A DNA stretch of 64,000 nt from JBKBKN01 sp046294625 (GTDB taxonomy: Bacteria > Bacteroidota > Bacteroidia > M30B66). Numbering within the stretch: the first letter of the stretch is position 1; every line of letters starts with the position of its first letter. The stretch spans positions 110,923 to 174,922 of the forward strand of contig JBKBKN010000002.1 in assembly GCA_046294625.1 (NCBI GenBank). The letters are read 5' to 3'. This document shows, piece by piece, positions 34,593 through 44,505 of the stretch. Made by a program: the position numbers and the translations under genes. Below the pieces are notes generated by a model, which was not told where the DNA came from, made no database searches, and was given only the letters and a program-made list of their open reading frames with translations.

Positions 34593-37007
34593 TTAACGCA
34601 CACGTCGAAAAAGGAAGCTTGATAGTCCTGTGGTAAGCAAAACAATGGTTACAGAACTAATTGGCATGATGATGGCTGCGATTACCGGAGCAAGTAAACC
34701 TTGCACCGCAAAATAAAGACCAATAAGATTATATATTAATGAAAGGCCGAAGCTGGAAAACAATACACTTTTGCTCTCCGAAGCATACTCCATCACCTTA
34801 TCAAATATTGGCAAGGTCTCCCCTTTCATGATGCCATCGCAGGCAGGAGAGAAATTGTTGATGTTGTCGGAAACCGCAATACCTGCATCGCTTTGCTGAA
34901 GGGCACCGGCATCGTTTAAACCATCACCAACCATTACCACTTTCTTTCCTTTTGCTTGCAGGTTGGCAATGAAGGTTTTCTTTTCGTCAGGTTTGCAATT
35001 AAAACGAAGATTTTCAACTCCTTCAAACCAGGGTGCAAGCACAGCCGATTCACTATCATTGTCGCCACTGAGCAGATACACTTCCTTGCCGCTTTTTTTC
35101 AGTTTGCGAATCATCGAATCTACACCAGCACGATAAGCATTTCGGAACTCATAATGCCCGACAGGTTTCCCTGAGAATGAAATATACACTCGTGTGATAT
35201 TGATTTCTTCTGACTTGTTTAACGATCCTGCAAAAGATGCTGATCCTATCAATAATTCTGTTTCACCAAATCTTGCGACAATGCCTTTACCGGGCTTCTC
35301 GTCGAAGAAATCAAGGCTGAGTCGATTCTTGATATTGAATTTCTCTGCCAGCATTCGGCTCAACGGATGATTCGACTGGCTCACTGCAGAAGCTATCATC
35401 TTCATTTGATCATTTGTGAGTGAGGCACCTTTATACTGAATATTCGCCTGATCTGCGCGAGTGATGGTACCTGTTTTATCAAAAACCACTACATCGGCCT
35501 TGCGCAGCGCTTCAATTACAAAGGCATTTTTAAGATAAACGCCCCTGCGTCCCAACAAGCGAAGCATGTTTCCATTGGTAAAGGTGGATGACAGTAATAA
35601 CGCGCAAGGGCAAGCAATAATTAGAATAGTAGTTACCGCATTCATTGCTCTCATACCTTCGCTCTTCATTCCCCAGTAAATAGCTGCTGTGAGTGCAATC
35701 AGCATCACTACAGAAGAAAAATAAAGGTTGATTTTGGTTACTAAGGCGTTTTTATGCTTTTCGTGCTCTTGTTCATCGCGGGTATTATTCCACAATTGGG
35801 TCAGATAACTTTGCGAAACACTTTTCTTGACCTTCAGATCGACTGATGCGCCTTCTATAATGGCTCCTGCATACAATAAATCGCCTTTGCGTTTACTCAC
35901 TGCCACAGACTCCCCGGTCACAAAGCTGTAATCAATTTTTGCATAGTCAGATTCCAAATAACTATCAGATGGGAGTATCTCTTTATTACGCAACCTGATT
36001 CGATCGCCGGGTTGCAATTTATTCACATGAACACTCTTTTCGCCTTGTGGAAATAGTTTAGTGACAGCCACCGGAAAATAGGACTTGTAATCACGCTCAA
36101 ACGAAAGACTGTCATACGTTTTGTTTTGAAACATGCGTCCAATAAGCATGAAAAATACCAATCCGGTAAAGGTGTCCATGTATCCGGGACCTGCATCGAA
36201 AATGATGTCATAGAGACTGCGCACAAAAGTAACAATCAAGGCCAGCGCAATAGGCCCGTCAATATTAATGTATCGTTGTTTTAAAGCTCCCCAAGCTGAT
36301 CGGAAAAAGTCGATACTGGAATAAAAAAGTACCGGTAATGATAAAGCGATGTTAAGATAACCAAACAACTGCTTCATATCAGGACTAATGTTCGCCCCTT
36401 TTCCGGCAAAATATTCCGGGAAGCTGAGCATCATCACGTTACCAAAGCAAAAGCCGGCAACACCTATTTTATACCAATAATAGCGGTTCTTGGCATTGCT
36501 TTTCCGTTTCTCTGTATCGCTCAGCGAAAAGCTTGGCTCATAACCAATAGTGGTGAGCATAGTAGCCAGTTCCGACAAAGCTATGCGATCTTTGTCGAAA
36601 ACAATATGTACTTTTTTGCGCGGGAAATCGACCCTAGAGCTTATCACACCGGAATTGAGACGTGTAAGATTTTCCAATAACCAAATGCAGGAGCTGCAGT
36701 GCATGCCTGGAATGTATAACTCAACATGAGCTTGCTGTTCTTGCCTAAAGCTAGCCAAAGCGTTCAGAATGGCTTCATCATCGAGCCAGCCAAAACGAAG
36801 GTCATGCTTTTTGCTTCGGTTTATCCCCGGATTATTTTCTATCGCATAATAATTGCACAGTCCATTCTCATCCAACAACTCGTAAACCACCTTGCAGCCT
36901 TCGCAGCAAAACGGCTTTTCTTGAAATATAAGCGCATCATCTTTGCAGTCTTCACCGCAATGATAGCATTTACTCAGTTTCAACGTTTCTGCATTAATTT
37001 TCATCAT
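34593..37007 (-). CDS. ccoI: Copper-translocating P1B-type ATPase, CcoI/FixI type
   Basis: 804-residue inner-membrane copper pump of the group that supplies copper for cbb3-type cytochrome oxidase. The N-terminal cysteine-rich domain (CYHCGEDC ... FCCEGCKVVYELL) is typical of CcoI. An HMA domain has GMHCSSC near residue 100, membrane helix 6 has ACPCALLL, and the phosphorylation site is DKTGT; GDGLNDAGAL is also visible. Its ATG overlaps the hemerythrin stop codon (TAATG), so the two are coupled. The usual ccoS/ccoN genes do not follow; instead the 29-codon unit does. Confidence 0.93.
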   Translation of the reverse strand: MMKINAETLKLSKCYHCGEDCKDDALIFQEKPFCCEGCKVVYELLDENGLCNYYAIENNPGINRSKKHDLRFGWLDDEAILNALASFRQEQQAHVELYIPGMHCSSCIWLLENLTRLNSGVISSRVDFPRKKVHIVFDKDRIALSELATMLTTIGYEPSFSLSDTEKRKSNAKNRYYWYKIGVAGFCFGNVMMLSFPEYFAGKGANISPDMKQLFGYLNIALSLPVLFYSSIDFFRSAWGALKQRYINIDGPIALALIVTFVRSLYDIIFDAGPGYMDTFTGLVFFMLIGRMFQNKTYDSLSFERDYKSYFPVAVTKLFPQGEKSVHVNKLQPGDRIRLRNKEILPSDSYLESDYAKIDYSFVTGESVAVSKRKGDLLYAGAIIEGASVDLKVKKSVSQSYLTQLWNNTRDEQEHEKHKNALVTKINLYFSSVVMLIALTAAIYWGMKSEGMRAMNAVTTILIIACPCALLLSSTFTNGNMLRLLGRRGVYLKNAFVIEALRKADVVVFDKTGTITRADQANIQYKGASLTNDQMKMIASAVSQSNHPLSRMLAEKFNIKNRLSLDFFDEKPGKGIVARFGETELLIGSASFAGSLNKSEEINITRVYISFSGKPVGHYEFRNAYRAGVDSMIRKLKKSGKEVYLLSGDNDSESAVLAPWFEGVENLRFNCKPDEKKTFIANLQAKGKKVVMVGDGLNDAGALQQSDAGIAVSDNINNFSPACDGIMKGETLPIFDKVMEYASESKSVLFSSFGLSLIYNLIGLYFAVQGLLAPVIAAIIMPISSVTIVLLTTGLSSFLFRRVR

Positions 37008-37597
37008 TATTCTCCGGGCACGCGTCCAATTGCCATTTCCGTGATTTCATTCACTTGCTTCTCCAATTCGCTCAGTTTCGGAAATAGGACATTATCTTCT
37101 AAATAAAAATGATTCAATAAATCGCCTTCAAATTCTATTAATTCTGCAAAAAATAGTGATGTAATCGGTGAAGCACCTTCAAAGGGTTTGAAATCATTGG
37201 TTTTTTGCTTAATCTGATGCCAAAAAGCCATCAAATCGTTATGTTCTTCAGTAAAATGCCTAAGTGTGGTTTTGGACAGGTTGATATTCAGAAATTTAAT
37301 GTGATACTTAGATCTTTTGATTTGAAGCAACTTTTTAATGTATGGAAACAGAATCTCTTCTTCGTGTTCAATGTGCAATAAAACCTTTTCAGAAAAAGCA
37401 TTAATAAGCGAACAGATTGGTGCTAACTGCGGGGCAATTTCAACATCAGCGATTCTTGCTTTTTCACAACTTTCTTTGAGCAAATCCAACATGCTGACCA
37501 CATAGCCATGATGTCTGTTTACAATGAAGCCAATAATCTCATCAGCTTCTAAATCATGAAAATTAAAATTGCGAAACGCAGGCATTTGATATGTCAT
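37007..37597 (-). CDS. Hemerythrin domain protein (Ric/ScdA-like)
   Basis: 196 residues with spaced His and Glu ligands for a di-iron centre: NRHHGYV near 28, HIEHEEEILFPYI near 98, HFTEEHNDLMAFW near 128 and HFYLEDNVLFPKL near 178. This pattern fits Ric-type proteins that repair iron-sulfur clusters after nitrosative or oxidative damage, but the N-terminal ScdA domain is absent. It is first in an operon with ccoI. Two palindromes of CRP/FNR type lie just upstream. Confidence 0.9.
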   Translation of the reverse strand: MTYQMPAFRNFNFHDLEADEIIGFIVNRHHGYVVSMLDLLKESCEKARIADVEIAPQLAPICSLINAFSEKVLLHIEHEEEILFPYIKKLLQIKRSKYHIKFLNINLSKTTLRHFTEEHNDLMAFWHQIKQKTNDFKPFEGASPITSLFFAELIEFEGDLLNHFYLEDNVLFPKLSELEKQVNEITEMAIGRVPGE

Positions 37598-37640
37598 TGA
37601 AATGAGAATACAAATGTTTTACAATAAGCACGCAAAAGAA

Positions 37641-37654
37641 ATGACCAAGGTCAA
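37641..37654. promoter_or_regulatory. CRP/FNR-type site 1 upstream of the hemerythrin-ccoI operon
   Basis: ATGAC-CAAG-GTCAA differs by one base from the symmetrical TTGACnnnnGTCAA-type box of FNR/DNR regulators. Its centre is about 50 nt before the hemerythrin ATG. This fits oxygen or nitric oxide control; the regulator itself is not in the window. Confidence 0.45.
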
Positions 37655-37657
37655 TCT

Positions 37658-37681
37658 AAAACATGACAATTATCATGTTTT
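37658..37681. promoter_or_regulatory. Palindrome 2 between ubiD-like gene and hemerythrin gene
   Basis: AAAACATGA (37658-37666) and TCATGTTTT (37673-37681) form a perfect 9-bp inverted repeat around CAATTA. It contains ATGACnnnnATCAT, a second FNR-like half-site pair. It could instead be a weak terminator for the UbiD-like gene that ends at 37701. Confidence 0.45.
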
Positions 37682-37700
37682 TAGGGCCAACCAAATTGCA

Positions 37701-39542
37701 TTAAACCCCAAAGAGAGATCCTCCTTTAGCGAAAATTCGATCTATTCTTTGTTCCACATCCGGATCTTTTTCAACCGGTGGGGCATGGTGCGGTTTAATT
37801 CTTGCATCGATGATTAAAGAACCTCTGCAGCCCCAATGTTTGAATTCATGGAAACTGTCCACACCATAAATATCATGCGAAGGGTTGCTTCGGGTAAAGC
37901 TTACCCAGAGAAAATTATTGATATGGGCGGCAACAAAGTGGCTATCGTCGCAAAGGATAATTAATGGAAATTGATCGGCAAGTTCTTTAAATCGTTGCAA
38001 CTGATTCTCCAGGTTCTTTAGCTCAGATTCGGCGTTATGATAATTGGAAAACTTAGGCCCTTTAATGGCCAAAATGCCCGGCATCACAACCACAGGCTCA
38101 GCAAAATTTCCTTCGACTTGAACATTTGAAGGTAGCAATTCGGGCAAATCTCTTTTTTTATCCCCTGCTGCAGCAATCACCACCTTGGAACCACTGTTGA
38201 GTGATTCGCCGGAGTAATCCAAAGTATCCATACTGGTTTTGGTGTAAAAATGCACATCGCGTGTCCAATCTACCCGCTCAAGCACATGCATATAATATCC
38301 CCTAATGTCGTGAATATCGAGCTGTGGATTGTCTTCTTTGGAAATAATAAATAAAAACTTGGCCAAAGACATTTGCCCAAAGCCTAAAATATGATTGGCA
38401 ATGGTAAGAATTTCTTGTGGTTTCTTCTCTTGCAGATAAGGGGTGTAGCGCTCGCTGCCGATAGCCAAGAGCAAAGGATGAACCCCTGCAGCATCTACTG
38501 CATGAACAGCATGCAAACCGGGAATTTCGGTAGGAATAACCGGACCGGTAAGGTCATGAATTAAAGCGCCAAAGCTGGTATCTTCCTGAGGCGGACGGCC
38601 TACCACGGTGAATGGCCAAATGGCATCGCGGCGATGATAAACCTTTTTCACACGCATCAAAGGAAAATCATGTGTAAGGCTGTAATAACCTAAATGATCG
38701 CCAAAAGGCCCTTCAGGTTTATTTTCGCCCGGAAAAACTTCGCCGGTAATCACAAAATCAGCATCGGCTGAAATGCAAAAACCATCTTCGTTATAAAAAT
38801 ATCGAAAGCGTCGGTTGCCCAATGCGCCCGCGAATGTGAGCTCGCTCAATCCTTCCGGTAAAGGCATCACTGCCGAAAGGGTGTGCGAAGGTGGTCCACC
38901 CACAAAAATGCTAACTTTAAGCGGCAAACCTTTTTTATTGCTTTTGGTTTGATGCACCCCAATGCCACGATGCAGCTGATAATGCAACCCTATTTCTTCA
39001 TTGAGTTTGTAATCATTGCCATTGAGCTGAATGCGGTACATCCCAATATTGGAATTCATCACACCCGGCTTTTCAATATCTTCGGTGTAAACAATAGGTA
39101 AGGTAACAAATGCTCCACCATCCATAGGCCAATGCCTAATCAAAGGTACGTCTTCTATTCTGCAGGTAGCAAATTGAATTGGTTTACTAAACCAAGCTTT
39201 GGATGGAAGAGCCTTCACTGCCGTAAAAGGCGCTTTCCAATAGCGCGGCAGCTTTTTAAATGCTTCGAAAGGATTGGCTTTTAATTCTATGAGCTTTTTC
39301 ACTTCATCATAAGTGTCGCGAAACATGAACTTGCTCCGATCGAGCGTACCAAACAAATTGGAAGCTGCTGTAAACTTTGAGCCTTTCACATTGGTAAACC
39401 ACAGTGCTGGTCCTTGTTTTTCATACACCCGATGGTGAATAGCTGCCATCTCCAGATGTGGATCTACTTCTTCGGTCACCCTTCTTAGATGTCCGTGTTT
39501 TTCCAAATCAATTAAGCATTCTCTCAAACTGCGATATCCCAT
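37701..39542 (-). CDS. UbiD family decarboxylase
   Basis: 613-residue member of the prenylated-FMN-dependent decarboxylase family. RSLRECLIDLEKHGHLRRV opens the protein; NIGMYRIQLNG, PEGPFGDHLGYYS and DVDAAGVHPLLLAIG-like segments are in the expected order. The length exceeds E. coli UbiD (about 500) and is common for the Bacteroidota form, with an extended C-terminus. In this phylum the likely role is decarboxylation in menaquinone synthesis or an aromatic acid step. No ubiX partner is seen in the window. Confidence 0.9.
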   Translation of the reverse strand: MGYRSLRECLIDLEKHGHLRRVTEEVDPHLEMAAIHHRVYEKQGPALWFTNVKGSKFTAASNLFGTLDRSKFMFRDTYDEVKKLIELKANPFEAFKKLPRYWKAPFTAVKALPSKAWFSKPIQFATCRIEDVPLIRHWPMDGGAFVTLPIVYTEDIEKPGVMNSNIGMYRIQLNGNDYKLNEEIGLHYQLHRGIGVHQTKSNKKGLPLKVSIFVGGPPSHTLSAVMPLPEGLSELTFAGALGNRRFRYFYNEDGFCISADADFVITGEVFPGENKPEGPFGDHLGYYSLTHDFPLMRVKKVYHRRDAIWPFTVVGRPPQEDTSFGALIHDLTGPVIPTEIPGLHAVHAVDAAGVHPLLLAIGSERYTPYLQEKKPQEILTIANHILGFGQMSLAKFLFIISKEDNPQLDIHDIRGYYMHVLERVDWTRDVHFYTKTSMDTLDYSGESLNSGSKVVIAAAGDKKRDLPELLPSNVQVEGNFAEPVVVMPGILAIKGPKFSNYHNAESELKNLENQLQRFKELADQFPLIILCDDSHFVAAHINNFLWVSFTRSNPSHDIYGVDSFHEFKHWGCRGSLIIDARIKPHHAPPVEKDPDVEQRIDRIFAKGGSLFGV

Positions 39543-39619
39543 AAAAGCACGATTTCAATGTGCAAATAACAATGATTACATTAAATTGTGCTGCAAATAA
39601 TGCTTAATAATTCGAAAGC

Positions 39620-40702
39620 TTATTTCTGAATAACAAATCTGGCACTCACGCGATCAGTAAATTCGGGATTATCAATCACTGCATGATAAATCCCACCGGC
39701 GAATCGACGAAAGTCAAAGTCAATTTTATTGGAACCATAAGTGAGGTTAATCATTTCTTTGTAGACTAAGCGTCCGGCGGCATCATAAATCACAAGTTCA
39801 AAAAACTTTCGTCCCTGAATGGTGTTGAACAAATAGATTTGTCCTGAGCCATCGCTGGGATTGGGCCAAATTTGCATCTCGGTGCTTGGTTTTTTGATAA
39901 AGGTAGATCGGGTAAACCTTCTGCAACCATCAGGATCGGAATAGAATACCTGATAGAACCCATCGCGAAATGGAATCAAATTGGTGGTGTCGGCATCTAT
40001 AATGGGGTTGCCATTGTAGTACCACTGGATATTGGTAGAGCCTTCTGGAACGATTAATTGATCATCCACATAAGTGATTTCAACCGGAATCTGACGCATA
40101 TTGTCGAGCATCAAAGCTCCGTTTTTAATATTCAGTGTATCGATAAACCAGGCTTGAAAAGCGATTTTGGTTACTGTTCCATTTTTAGGCTTGCATTCTA
40201 TATTATAGGTTCGCCAATTAAAATGTGAAATGATGTCTGATTCCCATAAAAGTTCAAACTCATCTTTGTTTTCGCAACTGTTGTTAAATCCCCATACTCT
40301 CAATCGGCAAGGATTATTGAACTGCACATTGCTGCCATTTACAGCAGCTCTGAATTCATTGCTTACGCATAAATCTATTCCAAAAGTCAGGCAAGAATCT
40401 TTTTGAAGTGGTTTGACCAGCTTGGCCCAAACTGTTTCGGCTGTTCCCGGCTGACTAACTTCGCGGGTTACAAGCGAAATGTAGGTTTTTCCGTGACTTG
40501 CCAATTGATTAACCCCAAAAGCTCCGGGCTGCGTATCGGTGGTGGAGCCATCGTTGCAATTGTTCCAATGATTGGGCGGAACATTAGCTTGCTGAAAACC
40601 TTCGAAACTATCGTTGAAGGTAATCTGTTCTCCGGTCACAACCTGCGCATATAACCCATACGAAAACAATAAAGCAAAAAGGGTATTTTTAAAATACAAC
40701 AT
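39620..40702 (-). CDS. Secreted protein with T9SS type-A sorting domain
   Basis: 360 residues. The signal peptide (ending YGLYAQ) is followed by a jelly-roll-like domain (FQQANVPPNHWNNCNDGS; FGIDLCVSNEFR ... CKPKNGTVTKIAFQAW) and a PKD/Ig-like stretch near 210-265. The type-A sorting domain starts at MQIWPNPSDGSGQIYL and ends RFVIQK. The core domain is not one I can name. It should be exported by T9SS and fixed to the surface or released. Confidence 0.85.
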   Translation of the reverse strand: MLYFKNTLFALLFSYGLYAQVVTGEQITFNDSFEGFQQANVPPNHWNNCNDGSTTDTQPGAFGVNQLASHGKTYISLVTREVSQPGTAETVWAKLVKPLQKDSCLTFGIDLCVSNEFRAAVNGSNVQFNNPCRLRVWGFNNSCENKDEFELLWESDIISHFNWRTYNIECKPKNGTVTKIAFQAWFIDTLNIKNGALMLDNMRQIPVEITYVDDQLIVPEGSTNIQWYYNGNPIIDADTTNLIPFRDGFYQVFYSDPDGCRRFTRSTFIKKPSTEMQIWPNPSDGSGQIYLFNTIQGRKFFELVIYDAAGRLVYKEMINLTYGSNKIDFDFRRFAGGIYHAVIDNPEFTDRVSARFVIQK

Positions 40703-40912
40703 GATAGAATTTGAACGAAGAAAATTACAAATTTAACGCCATAATTTAGGCTGATTCAAATATTTCCACAAAAATTAACCCAGCCTTAACGGATCATTTT
40801 CATCCAATCCTTTTCTCGCTTTAATTAGGTTAACATCTTATGAAAAAGTTTTGGCAAATGTTCTTGCAAACATCACAAGAATACACAACTTTTGACCAAT
40901 CAAATACGGCCT

Positions 40913-41707
40913 ATGCAACAATACCATGACCTCTTACGTCACATTCTGAATCACGGTGTGCAAAAGACTGATCGCACAGGAACGGGAACAATAAGCTGTT
41001 TTGGTTATCAAATGCGATTTAATCTCGAAGATGGTTTTCCACTAATTACGACCAAAAAGCTTCACCTGAGATCCATCATTCATGAGTTGCTATGGTTTTT
41101 GAGTGGTGACACTAACATTAGTTACCTGAAAGAAAATGGAGTGAGCATATGGGATGAGTGGGCCGATGAAGAAGGAAATCTCGGACCGGTTTATGGCTAT
41201 CAATGGCGCAGTTGGCCAACCGCCGATGGAAGAGCCGTTGATCAAATCAGTCAATTGATTCAACAAATAAAAAGCAATCCGGACTCTCGCCGATTGATAG
41301 TGAGTGCATGGAATGTAGGCTTTATCGAAGAAATGGCGCTACCACCTTGTCACTGTTTGTTTCAATTCTATGTAGCTGATGGTAAACTTTCCTGCCAACT
41401 CTATCAGCGAAGTGCTGACACTTTTCTTGGAGTACCTTTCAATATTGCATCCTATGCACTGCTCACCATGATGGTGGCTCAGGTTTGCGATTTAAAACCG
41501 GGAGAGTTTATTCACACTTTTGGCGATGTGCATTTGTACAACAACCATATCGAACAAACACAACTTCAATTAAGTCGCGATATCAGACCCTTACCTACCA
41601 TGCGCATCAATCCCGAAGTGAAAGATATTTTGGCTTTCCGCTTCGAAGATTTTACGTTGGAAAATTATGACCCACATCCACACATTAAAGCAGCTGTTTC
41701 CGTATGA
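40913..41707 (+). CDS. thyA: Thymidylate synthase
   Basis: Makes dTMP from dUMP with methylene-tetrahydrofolate. The catalytic Cys146 lies in PPCHCLFQFYV, the RxDRTGTG-type N-terminus is KTDRTGTGT, and YQRSADTFLGVPFNIASYALL is the dUMP/folate region. The ATG at 40913 gives 264 residues, identical in length to E. coli ThyA. A longer frame from TTG 40892 would start inside a probable -7 box (AACTTTTG, 40887-40894). It overlaps folA by ATGA. Confidence 0.98.
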   Translation: MQQYHDLLRHILNHGVQKTDRTGTGTISCFGYQMRFNLEDGFPLITTKKLHLRSIIHELLWFLSGDTNISYLKENGVSIWDEWADEEGNLGPVYGYQWRSWPTADGRAVDQISQLIQQIKSNPDSRRLIVSAWNVGFIEEMALPPCHCLFQFYVADGKLSCQLYQRSADTFLGVPFNIASYALLTMMVAQVCDLKPGEFIHTFGDVHLYNNHIEQTQLQLSRDIRPLPTMRINPEVKDILAFRFEDFTLENYDPHPHIKAAVSV

Positions 41708-42204
41708 CCTTATCTTGCATCGTAGCTGCTGATTTGAATAATGGAATTGGGAAAGACAATCAATTGCTCTGGCATATTCCTGCCGATTTGAAATACTTTA
41801 AGTCGGTGACCATGGGCAAACCAGTCATCATGGGGCGTAAAACCTATGAATCTATCGGCCGCCCCCTTCCCGGAAGAAGAAACCTGATTATTAGCCTTAG
41901 CAGTACTGCTATCGAAGGTTGCGAAGTATTTTCTAGCATTGATGATGCTCTTGCAGCTGTGAAAGAAGAAAAGGAAGCCTTTATTATTGGTGGAGCAGAA
42001 ATCTACAAGCAAACCTTGGGAATGGCTGATCAGATTTATTTAACAAGAGTATTTAGCGAGTTTGAAGCCGATGTGTTTTTTCCTGAAATAAAATCCGGAA
42101 TATGGGAGTTGCTTTTCTCCACCGGAAAACAAATAGATGAGAAAAGCGGTCTGGAATTTTGTTTTATCACCTACAAGCGAAAAGACCGACTAAGCAGATA
42201 CTAA
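41704..42204 (+). CDS. folA: Dihydrofolate reductase
   Basis: Regenerates tetrahydrofolate from the dihydrofolate released by ThyA. The signature GIGKDNQLLWHIPADLKYFK gives the active-site Trp and Asp, and GRKTYESIGRPLPGR and FIIGGAEIYKQ are the cofactor motifs. 166 residues, normal. The start codon overlaps the thyA stop (ATGA), so the two enzymes of the cycle are translationally coupled. Confidence 0.98.
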   Translation: MTLSCIVAADLNNGIGKDNQLLWHIPADLKYFKSVTMGKPVIMGRKTYESIGRPLPGRRNLIISLSSTAIEGCEVFSSIDDALAAVKEEKEAFIIGGAEIYKQTLGMADQIYLTRVFSEFEADVFFPEIKSGIWELLFSTGKQIDEKSGLEFCFITYKRKDRLSRY

Positions 42205-42206
42205 AG

Positions 42207-44336
42207 TCAAAAACCGTCTTCTTTAAAAATATACCGCTTCAAGGCCAGGTGATAAAACCCAAGCTTTTGATTGCGACTCACTTTTAAAACCTCGTCAGAC
42301 TCTGTGGAAGAAATGCGTTCAAACTCCACCGGCAACACTTCTCTTCCATCCTGATCCACCAAACCTTTTTTCTGGTTAAAGTCAATAAGAAAAAGTCCGG
42401 GTCTGAAGGGTTGAATTTGGCTTTTTTCAGCCTTCAACATTTCTTTTCCTTGCATATCAATCAAGCCATATTTCCCATCCTTTTGCACAATGGCGCGGCC
42501 GTTATTGAAATTTCCAACTCTTTCAAATTGATGCGGAATAACCAATTTTCCCTGTTTATTGATGAAGCCCCATTTATTATTCTTACGCACAGCAGCTAAG
42601 CCTTCCCCAAAGGGCAGAGCATCTTGAAAAGTAGGATTAATGAGCACCTTGCCATTTTTCCCGATAAATCCGCGTAATTTACCCTTGTTGGTTATTGCCA
42701 TGCCATCCGAAAAAGAGTGAATAGAAAGTGCATCAACGCTACACTCCAGATTAATTGGAATGACCAATTTACCAATGGTATTCACATAGCCACATTTGTT
42801 TTTCAAAGCCACTATAATAAGCTCTTCGCTCAATTCACCAATGGCATCGTATTTTATGGGCAACAAAATTTTCCCTTCTTTATTGATGAGACCGAATTTT
42901 CCATCCAGTTCCACTTTTGAGATTCCTGAGCGAAAGCTACCAACACTCTCATACTTAAGTGGTATCACTATTTTACCTTGTTGGTTTATAAAACCGCCGA
43001 ACTCGTCTTTAGCTACTGCTGCCATTCCTTCGGAAAAGGGCGCTGCTTCGTCAAACTCTATTTCGTGAATCACTTGTCCAAGGCGGTTCACAAAGCCATA
43101 TTTATTTTCGAGCGATACTAAGGCGATATCTTCCTGAAAATCATAAATATCGTCGTAAATAGGTTCCACCACAAACTCCCCCTTTTTATTTATTAGACCA
43201 AAAAAGCCGTCTTTTTTAACGATAGAAATATCATTACGGAATGGTTCAGCACTCTCAAATTGTGCTTCAATCACCCATTTTCCGCTTTTATTGATAAACC
43301 CATATTTACCATTCTTGCGAACTGCTGCTAAATTTTCAGAAAAAGCATCTGCATCATCATACACAAATGGCAGCATTTCTTTACCTGACTCATCAATAAA
43401 ACCTGCTTTTCCATTGCGAATCGCTACCAAAAAGGTTTTACGGGACAAGGCAATGTCTTGCATTACTTTTTCCTTAAAAGGGTAGTCAGGAAAGTCCTGT
43501 TTAAATGCTGCAAATTTTTGAAGAGAGAAATCGTCCACATACAGATTATAAATGTGCTCCCAGGCATCATTGACATTTCTGTTGTCGGGAAAACGCTTGA
43601 TAAAATTGTGATAGCTAGAGATGCTGCCATCTTCAATCATCATATTGTAAATGAGATCTTCTGCTTGCTGCAAATAGGGGCTATTTGGGTTTTTAGAAAT
43701 AAATCTGGCAAAGCTTTCAATCGTATTGTCTTCAGTTTCTTCGTTAAACAGAGCTATTTCGAATTTTGAACGCGCTTCGTTATAATCATCTGCGTCGGGG
43801 TATTGCTCCATGAATAGCGCATAAGATGAAGAAGTCGCAAGGCTATCTGCAATTAAAAATGCCAAACGATTTCGCTGCTTTATAGTCTCTTTTAGCAAAG
43901 GTGAGCCCGAATAATGATTCAGATAGTGATTAAAAGCTGCAATTGTATTTCTCTGTTGAGCATTTTTAAATGCATCGTGATAAATGCTGCTGAATAGTTC
44001 AGCATAGGCTGTCGAATCAATTTGAAATCTTTTGAGCTTAGCTTGTTTTTGAGGGGTTAATAGCTTGTATAAACTCTGCGATACATAGGCTTTATGATAA
44101 GCTTCATCTAGATTGTAAAATGGATTAAGTTGGACTGAATAAATCTTGGCAAGACCAAATTTGGATGCCACCGGATGACGCTTTTGATTTTTTAAAAATA
44201 TTTTTCTTGCTTTGAAATAGTTATACTCGTCAAGCGCTGCATATGCCCGTTTCATCGAACTGAATTGAGCCTGCACAGGTAAAGCAGACAGAGCAAACAA
44301 AAATAGGGAAATGGATAAAATCCTTTTGAAATTCAT
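42207..44336 (-). CDS. Secreted WG-repeat protein
   Basis: 709 residues. A signal peptide ending PVQAQ leads into a helical tetratricopeptide-like N-terminal third (residues ~25-280: repeated hairpins with E-D-x-I spacing). More than ten WG (KWLG) repeats of the form GxINxxGKxVIPxxF follow from about 300 to 680. WG repeats form a beta-propeller-like surface. No catalytic motif is seen. The function is unknown; it may bind cell-surface partners. The minus-strand -7 box TAGATTTG (44348-44355) may be its promoter. Confidence 0.85.
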   Translation of the reverse strand: MNFKRILSISLFLFALSALPVQAQFSSMKRAYAALDEYNYFKARKIFLKNQKRHPVASKFGLAKIYSVQLNPFYNLDEAYHKAYVSQSLYKLLTPQKQAKLKRFQIDSTAYAELFSSIYHDAFKNAQQRNTIAAFNHYLNHYSGSPLLKETIKQRNRLAFLIADSLATSSSYALFMEQYPDADDYNEARSKFEIALFNEETEDNTIESFARFISKNPNSPYLQQAEDLIYNMMIEDGSISSYHNFIKRFPDNRNVNDAWEHIYNLYVDDFSLQKFAAFKQDFPDYPFKEKVMQDIALSRKTFLVAIRNGKAGFIDESGKEMLPFVYDDADAFSENLAAVRKNGKYGFINKSGKWVIEAQFESAEPFRNDISIVKKDGFFGLINKKGEFVVEPIYDDIYDFQEDIALVSLENKYGFVNRLGQVIHEIEFDEAAPFSEGMAAVAKDEFGGFINQQGKIVIPLKYESVGSFRSGISKVELDGKFGLINKEGKILLPIKYDAIGELSEELIIVALKNKCGYVNTIGKLVIPINLECSVDALSIHSFSDGMAITNKGKLRGFIGKNGKVLINPTFQDALPFGEGLAAVRKNNKWGFINKQGKLVIPHQFERVGNFNNGRAIVQKDGKYGLIDMQGKEMLKAEKSQIQPFRPGLFLIDFNQKKGLVDQDGREVLPVEFERISSTESDEVLKVSRNQKLGFYHLALKRYIFKEDGF

Positions 44337-44505
44337 AAAATTAAAGGCAAATCTAAGAAAAGGAAGTTAAAGCCGAATTAATCTATTCCGTCCATCACGA
44401 TTTAACTACATACCACAAGGTTGATTTATTTAACACAAATTCGATTTTCATCAATCTCAAATACGCTATTTTCACACACTCAAACAAAACTTAAAACTCC
44501 GAACT

